Positions 30,665 to 34,441 of a stretch of 34,441 bases of DNA are shown here, piece by piece. The position numbers were made by a program, and so were the translations under genes. The stretch's first letter is position 1. Every line of letters starts with the position of its first letter. A model generated the notes under the pieces. The model searched no databases. It saw nothing but the letters and a program-made list of their open reading frames with translations, and was not told the origin of the DNA. This stretch comes from Bacteriovoracia bacterium (GTDB taxonomy: Bacteria; Bdellovibrionota; Bacteriovoracia; Bacteriovoracales; Bacteriovoracaceae): positions 1 to 34,441 of the forward strand of contig JAUIBX010000013.1 in NCBI GenBank assembly GCA_030427595.1, read 5' to 3'.

Positions 30665-31909
30665 ATGAAAGCTGTAAGAATATTATTTATTTTGAAGTTA
30701 ATTGTCCTGTCTATGAGTGTCTCTGCCCAGAGACGTTTTGTGAAATACTCATGTGAGTTTAGTCAGACGACTTGTACTTATGGAGGTGGGAGTATTGCCT
30801 GGCAATGGAGGTGTGCTGGAAATTATGGACAGGAAACATCACCAGTTATTCCAGGCGATTTTTTCGCCTTAAATCAAGGTCAGATAATTAAGACATCTAG
30901 CTATAGCGGTCGATATGATAATCAAGGAGAAGATGAATGTACCTGTACTCATAGCTATACCTGCACACCGAAGTCTTTTAGAAGACCTCAAACCCGCTCT
31001 TGTTTTTTAAATGGTTCAAAGTATTCATGTCAAAAAGATGTAGCCTATGGGAGTCATCCTTCTCAAAAGCTAGATATTTGGCGCCCTCAAAACTACAATT
31101 CGAGCAGAGGGCTTGTGGTTTATATTCACGGTGGTGGTTTTTACCAGGGAGATAAGTCTTCTGCCTATCAAAGATTTTCTACAGTTAATCCGAAGAAAAT
31201 TTTAGACTCGGGCTTTGCTTTTGCTTCAATTAATTACAGATTGTCTGATGAGGCTCATTTCGGCGCTGGTGAAAGTATCCCTCCTGCTATGGCCGATTCG
31301 GCCAAGGCCATTCAATTTCTGAGATCAAAGGCTAAGTCATTTGGCTTTAATAAGAGAAATGTTGCTCTAACGGGAGGCTCAGCTGGAGGTGCGATAAGCC
31401 TATGGCTTGCCTTTCATGATGATCTTTCAAAACCAGGTGTTTCAGGCTTAGCGGGCGAGTCTACAAGAGTCAGTTGTGCTGCGGTTTTTGAAGCTCAGAC
31501 CACTTTAAATATGGGGGAAATTAGAGACCTTTTGGGCGCGGATGGATATGAACAGAAAAAAGGACTACCTGCCTTCTTTGGAATAAATGTTGAAAATTAC
31601 AACAGGAACCCAAGGCTTTTTGATAGAGTTTTGGCAGCAAGATATAAAAAGGCCAGCCCCATAAGCCATATTTCTAGTGATGATAAGGTTAAAGTCTTAA
31701 TGACTTATAATAGAGACCTCAATGAGGGTGATATTCATTCGCCGGAACTAGGGATTTATCTTGCACAGGGGAGCCCTCATTCTGTTAAAAGGAAGTACAA
31801 AAGAAAGTCGCTCGAGCAACTTGGGATTTCTCATGAAGTTCATTTTGGCCAGCATCAGTTTTTCAATAAATTTAAGATCAATGACTTCTTGATTAATCGT
31901 TGTTTCTAA
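30665..31909 (+). CDS. Secreted alpha/beta hydrolase (esterase/lipase-like)
   Basis: A 414-residue protein with a signal peptide ending SVSAQ near residue 21. About 100 residues of cysteine-rich sequence follow (CEFSQTTC, WRCAG, DECTCTHSYTCTP, RSCFLNG, YSCQKD), probably disulfide-linked outside the cytoplasm. The catalytic domain starts near 125 (LDIWRPQNYN) and has the oxyanion hole VVYIHGGGFYQGD (about 151-163), the nucleophile elbow TGGSAGGAISLW (about 235-246), and a late histidine in VHFGQHQFFN. This matches the hormone-sensitive-lipase/BD-FAE side of the fold. GGAGG lies five nt before the ATG. Substrate unknown; an extracellular role such as prey or envelope degradation is possible. 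Confidence 0.85.
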   Translation: MKAVRILFILKLIVLSMSVSAQRRFVKYSCEFSQTTCTYGGGSIAWQWRCAGNYGQETSPVIPGDFFALNQGQIIKTSSYSGRYDNQGEDECTCTHSYTCTPKSFRRPQTRSCFLNGSKYSCQKDVAYGSHPSQKLDIWRPQNYNSSRGLVVYIHGGGFYQGDKSSAYQRFSTVNPKKILDSGFAFASINYRLSDEAHFGAGESIPPAMADSAKAIQFLRSKAKSFGFNKRNVALTGGSAGGAISLWLAFHDDLSKPGVSGLAGESTRVSCAAVFEAQTTLNMGEIRDLLGADGYEQKKGLPAFFGINVENYNRNPRLFDRVLAARYKKASPISHISSDDKVKVLMTYNRDLNEGDIHSPELGIYLAQGSPHSVKRKYKRKSLEQLGISHEVHFGQHQFFNKFKINDFLINRCF

Positions 31910-31931
31910 TTATACCAGTATAAAAAAAATG

Positions 31932-31955
31932 GCCTCCTTTTAAGGAGGCTTTTTT
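31932..31955 (+). terminator. Terminator after the secreted hydrolase gene
   Basis: GCCTCCTT/AAGGAGGC with TT between the arms, followed by TTTTTT. Confidence 0.93.
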
Positions 31956-31975
31956 GTACCCGGAAAAAATAGGTG

Positions 31976-32080
31976 GAATGCTTCGGCCGTACAGCGGGCC
32001 TTGCCCTAGCAGGCCTTCGCAAGTCACAGACATCTTCGCGTCACTTGGCCTGCCACTGGCAGGCCGTGCCGCGAGATGTG
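31976..32080 (+). repeat. Bipartite inverted-repeat element B upstream of peptide P3
   Basis: Homologous to element A at 28642. Shared: GAATGCTTC (A: GAACGCTTC), TTCGCAAGTCACAGACATCT (A: TTCGCTAGTCACATACATCT), CCTGCCACTGGCAGG and GATGTG. The first stem is GGCC/GGCC around GGGC/GCCC instead of AGCGGC/GCCGCT, and the second has CGCG/CGCG instead of CTGCGCC/GGCGCAG. It ends 73 nt before the sigma-54 site. Confidence 0.8.
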
Positions 32081-32152
32081 TATAAACCTTAGTCAGGGTG
32101 GGAAAATTATACAGTTGGAGCCATCTAAGTTGCTGTTATTACATGGTTTATT

Positions 32153-32182
32153 TTGGCACATCCCTTGCTTATATATAAGCAA
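32153..32182 (+). promoter_or_regulatory. Sigma-54 promoter of peptide P3, with overlapping palindrome
   Basis: TTGGCACATCCCTTGCTT differs from the P2 promoter at one base. TTGCTTATATATAAGCAA (32165-32182) is a perfect 18-bp palindrome across the -12 and start region. Confidence 0.87.
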
Positions 32183-32201
32183 AACAGAAAAGGAGAGAGA
32201 C

Positions 32202-32405
32202 ATGAAAAACTTACTACTAATTGGATTACTACTACTAGGAACAACTACTGCATCTTTTGCCTCTGAAAGCGAGCAAACTTTAGGAGAGCAAGCTTCAGCA
32301 AATTGTGTTGAAACAATTCAAAACAATCGTAATGGAACAGCTAATGATGTTGATGCTGTGGCCGCTGAAGAAGAAGATACTACAAGAGCAGCTCGTGTAG
32401 AGTAA
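32202..32405 (+). CDS. Small secreted acidic single-cysteine peptide (P3)
   Basis: A 67-residue product. MKNLLLIGLLLLGTTTASFA is a signal peptide; the mature part of about 47 residues is acidic (SESEQTLGEQ, then DAVAAEEEDTTRAARVE) with one cysteine at position 35 (SANCVETI). It matches P1 and P2 in size, composition and cysteine placement. AGGAG lies seven nt before the ATG; an ORF extension to 32076 runs through the promoter and is rejected. The sigma-54 promoter at 32153 and a bidirectional terminator make it a one-gene unit. Function unknown. Confidence 0.8.
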   Translation: MKNLLLIGLLLLGTTTASFASESEQTLGEQASANCVETIQNNRNGTANDVDAVAAEEEDTTRAARVE

Positions 32406-32431
32406 TTAAAGTCAAAATTAGATCTAAAAAA

Positions 32432-32457
32432 AGCCACCTTTAAGGTGGCTTTTTTTA
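32432..32457. terminator. Bidirectional terminator between peptide P3 and the minus-strand gene
   Basis: AGCCACCTT/AAGGTGGCT with A7 before and T7 after works on both strands. It ends 3 nt inside the stop region of the minus-strand gene at 32455. Confidence 0.92.
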
Positions 32458-32802
32458 TTCCTTTTGAAGAAGTATTTTTTTGAGCATATCCCTTTCTTCA
32501 GCTGTGTATTGCTCACCGTGATCATGTTCAATCGACTTCAGCATCTCCTTCTTATCTATAGAAGAATTTTGGAGAGATATTTCGTCTTGTTGAGGAACAG
32601 TATTGTTAAAGAGTTTCTGACTGAAGTTTTTTGATTTCTTTACCCCATCTATTAAGACATCCCTTGAGCCCATGAAAACCTCATCAGTAATGGGCTTGGC
32701 CCATTTGTTAAGATAGTAAAAGAGAGGCTTTTTTTGAACAGGAATACTAAGAAGTAAGAAGCTCACGCAAAAGGTAATTAGAAATTTAAGCATGGAAAAC
32801 AT
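32455..32802 (-). CDS. Hypothetical membrane-anchored or secreted protein
   Basis: I do not recognise this 115-residue protein. The N-terminus MFSMLKFLITFCVSFLLLSI is a signal peptide or anchor. The rest is polar and helical, with a lysine/serine-rich middle (GVKKSKNFSQKLFNN) and an acidic end (HDHGEQYTAEERDMLKK). AAGGA lies six nt before the ATG at 32802, 2 nt after the stop of the CheY-like gene, so the two are coupled. Confidence 0.72.
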   Translation of the reverse strand: MFSMLKFLITFCVSFLLLSIPVQKKPLFYYLNKWAKPITDEVFMGSRDVLIDGVKKSKNFSQKLFNNTVPQQDEISLQNSSIDKKEMLKSIEHDHGEQYTAEERDMLKKILLQKE

Positions 32803-32804
32803 GT

Positions 32805-33200
32805 TTAATCCTTTTCTCTTTCAGCAACTATTTTATCAACGGCTTTAATCAGATCTTCAGGTAAAAAGGGTTTGGGTAAGAAATCTAGAGCACCACTACT
32901 GATCGATTCTATAACGATAGATTCCATGTTGAGAGAGGACACCATGATAATGGAGGCGCCCATAGACTTTTCATTGAGAAGCTTGGCCATCTCTAAACCA
33001 GATCTATCTGGCATGATGACATCAATAATGAAAACATTAGCACCAGATGTGGCGCCTAAGGTGATTCCCTCTTCTGCTGAACCAGCAGAGCCTACTACGT
33101 TGTAGCCTTCATTTTCGAGGATTTCGACAATAGACTTGCGTGAAAACTCAGAGTCATCAACGACAGCAATACGAATATCTTGATTCTTTTGGTTGGACAT
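32805..33200 (-). CDS. CheY-like single-domain response regulator
   Basis: A 131-residue stand-alone receiver domain. It keeps the acidic pocket D15/D16 (VVDDSEFS), the phospho-acceptor D60 (FIIDVIMPDRSG), a serine at 88-89 (MVSSL) and K110 (LPKPF). With no output domain it should act by protein contact, as CheY does at the flagellar motor or in another relay. AAGGA precedes the ATG. It lies 74 nt downstream of lon on the same strand. No histidine kinase is in the window. Confidence 0.93.
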   Translation of the reverse strand: MSNQKNQDIRIAVVDDSEFSRKSIVEILENEGYNVVGSAGSAEEGITLGATSGANVFIIDVIMPDRSGLEMAKLLNEKSMGASIIMVSSLNMESIVIESISSGALDFLPKPFLPEDLIKAVDKIVAEREKD

Positions 33201-33273
33201 AATCCTTTCCCTTTAAAGTATTTTAAAAGAAATTAGGATTATCGCCAGAAAAAATACCAGAAAAGCTTTGAGA

Positions 33274-34441
33274 TTATGCAGCTACCGGAGGCATATTACT
33301 TTTGCCACGATTGCCACCCTTTTTGCTCTTAACTGACTTGAGCTTTTTCTTGCGCTCATCCCAGCCAATAAGGGCCAAATCTAAAACTTCATCAATGGTC
33401 TTCACCGGAATAAGTTCGAGTCTTTCACGATACTCTTCTGGGATATCAACCAAATCTTTTTGGCATTTCCACGGTATGATAACCGTTTTGATATTCATTC
33501 GCATGGCCGCGAGACACTTCTCTTTGACACCGCCAACTGGAAGAACTTTTCCTGTTAGGGTGATCTCACCAGTCATGGCCACTGTTTTATCAATTGGGCA
33601 GTCGGTGAGAAGAGAGATAATCGTCGTTGCGAGCGTAATACCTGCACTTGGTCCATCTTTAGGGATGGCACCTGCGGGTAAGTGAATATGAATTTCATTA
33701 TGCTCAAAAACATCTTCAGGAATTCCCAGATATTGAGCACGGCTTCTAATGTAGCCAATGGCCGTTTGAGCAGATTCTTTCATCACGTCACCAAGTTGTC
33801 CGGTGAGGGTAAGTCCCTTTCCTTTCATCTTAGTTGATTCAATATAAAGAACTTGTCCACCAGCGGCAGTCCAGGCAAGACCTGTCGCCACACCAACTTC
33901 ATCTTTTTCACGATGATCTTCTTTGGTGTATTGAGGCGGTCCTAAAAGATCCAGTACTGTATCAGGGATGATATGAGTAACTTTCTCGTCTCCCTTAGCA
34001 ATCTTCATGGCCACTTTTCTACAAAGAGCACCAATTCTTCTTTCAAGATTTCTTAGTCCAGCTTCAGCTGTGAAGTGCTCAATGACGGAATGAAGACCTT
34101 CGTCAGTAAATTCGACGTGGTCATCAGTAATACCATTTTCTTCAAGCTGCTTAGGAATAAGATACTTTTTAGAAATTGCTACTTTTTCTTCCTGAGTGTA
34201 ACCAGAGAGGTTAAGAACTTCCATTCTGTCTCTTAGTGGACCCGGGATATTTTCTAAAACATTTGATGTAGCAATAAACATCACGTTTGAAAGATCGAAG
34301 GGAACATTAAGATAGTGATCTCTAAAGTCTTTGTTTTGTTCAGGGTCTAAAACCTCGAGAAGGGCACTGGAAGGATCACCTTTGTAATCGCCACCAAGCT
34401 TATCAACCTCATCGAGTAGGATCACCGGATTATTGGTCTTA
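33274..34441 (-). CDS. lon: ATP-dependent protease Lon, C-terminal part (runs off the right edge)
   Basis: Lon is a cytosolic AAA+ serine protease that degrades damaged and regulatory proteins. The frame stays open to the right edge, reading KTNNPVILLDEVDK, so the apparent start at 34425 is an internal valine. Visible parts are Walker B (ILLDEVDK), the sensor region (MFIATSNVLENIPGPLRDRM), the arginine of GLRNLERRI, and the S16 protease domain with GPSAGITLA (catalytic Ser) and TGKVLPVGGVKEKCLAA (catalytic Lys). The tail is basic (KKKLKSVKSKKGGNRGKSN). The ATPase N-terminal half lies outside. Confidence 0.97.
   Translation of the reverse strand, partial: KTNNPVILLDEVDKLGGDYKGDPSSALLEVLDPEQNKDFRDHYLNVPFDLSNVMFIATSNVLENIPGPLRDRMEVLNLSGYTQEEKVAISKKYLIPKQLEENGITDDHVEFTDEGLHSVIEHFTAEAGLRNLERRIGALCRKVAMKIAKGDEKVTHIIPDTVLDLLGPPQYTKEDHREKDEVGVATGLAWTAAGGQVLYIESTKMKGKGLTLTGQLGDVMKESAQTAIGYIRSRAQYLGIPEDVFEHNEIHIHLPAGAIPKDGPSAGITLATTIISLLTDCPIDKTVAMTGEITLTGKVLPVGGVKEKCLAAMRMNIKTVIIPWKCQKDLVDIPEEYRERLELIPVKTIDEVLDLALIGWDERKKKLKSVKSKKGGNRGKSNMPPVAA

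Overview
The window looks like chromosomal DNA of a free-living or predatory bacterium of the Bdellovibrionota (Bacteriovorax/Halobacteriovorax-like). This placement is inferred from moderate to low GC, short flagellins starting MGLRINTN, a Tad pilus locus, and an uncharacterised 413-residue protein that resembles families I recall from former Deltaproteobacteria. I could run no database search. I see no rRNA, tRNA, CRISPR array, IS element or prophage.

Layout. Positions 1-3980 (minus strand) hold pgpA-recA-recX-alaS, with alaS running off the left edge. A hairpin terminator separates recA from recX, and a candidate recA promoter carries a dyad in its spacer. A RelA/SpoT-synthetase-like protein follows (4028-5269, plus). 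A compact minus-strand operon comes next (10040 down to 5266): membrane protein, zinc-ribbon protein, greA, recG, FHA protein, alpha/beta hydrolase. Then come a UbiB/ABC1 kinase-like protein (plus) and a convergent Eis-like acetyltransferase. Two flagellin genes lie at 13151-15052.

Positions 15110-15940 are non-coding or small-gene DNA. They hold a 168-bp tandem repeat with structured inverted repeats, a short hairpin element of a family seen again at 28.5 kb, and a 28-codon hydrophobic ORF (minus) with its own ribosome site and terminator that resembles a type I toxin. A HIT protein, an RmlD-like reductase and an unknown protein follow.

Positions 18368-26440 are a Tad/Flp pilus operon: a sigma-70-type promoter, a structured leader, Flp pilin, four further class III prepilin-like proteins, a prepilin peptidase, CpaB, the secretin CpaC, a single-chain fusion of a TadZ/CpaE-type ATPase to the TadA/CpaF motor ATPase, and TadB. 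No TadC is present.

Positions 26499-32405 are the most unusual part: a short secreted Rhs/YD protein, an aldehyde dehydrogenase, a secreted esterase-like protein, and three tiny secreted acidic peptides with one cysteine each (28243, 28889, 32202). Two of the peptides have nearly identical sigma-54 promoters (TGGCAC-N5-TTGC). In both, the promoter overlaps an inverted repeat, and a 105-nt bipartite inverted-repeat element with divergent but still complementary stems ends 73-74 nt upstream. This is my best candidate for an undescribed system. The right end (minus) is lon (partial), a CheY-like regulator and a small membrane or secreted protein.
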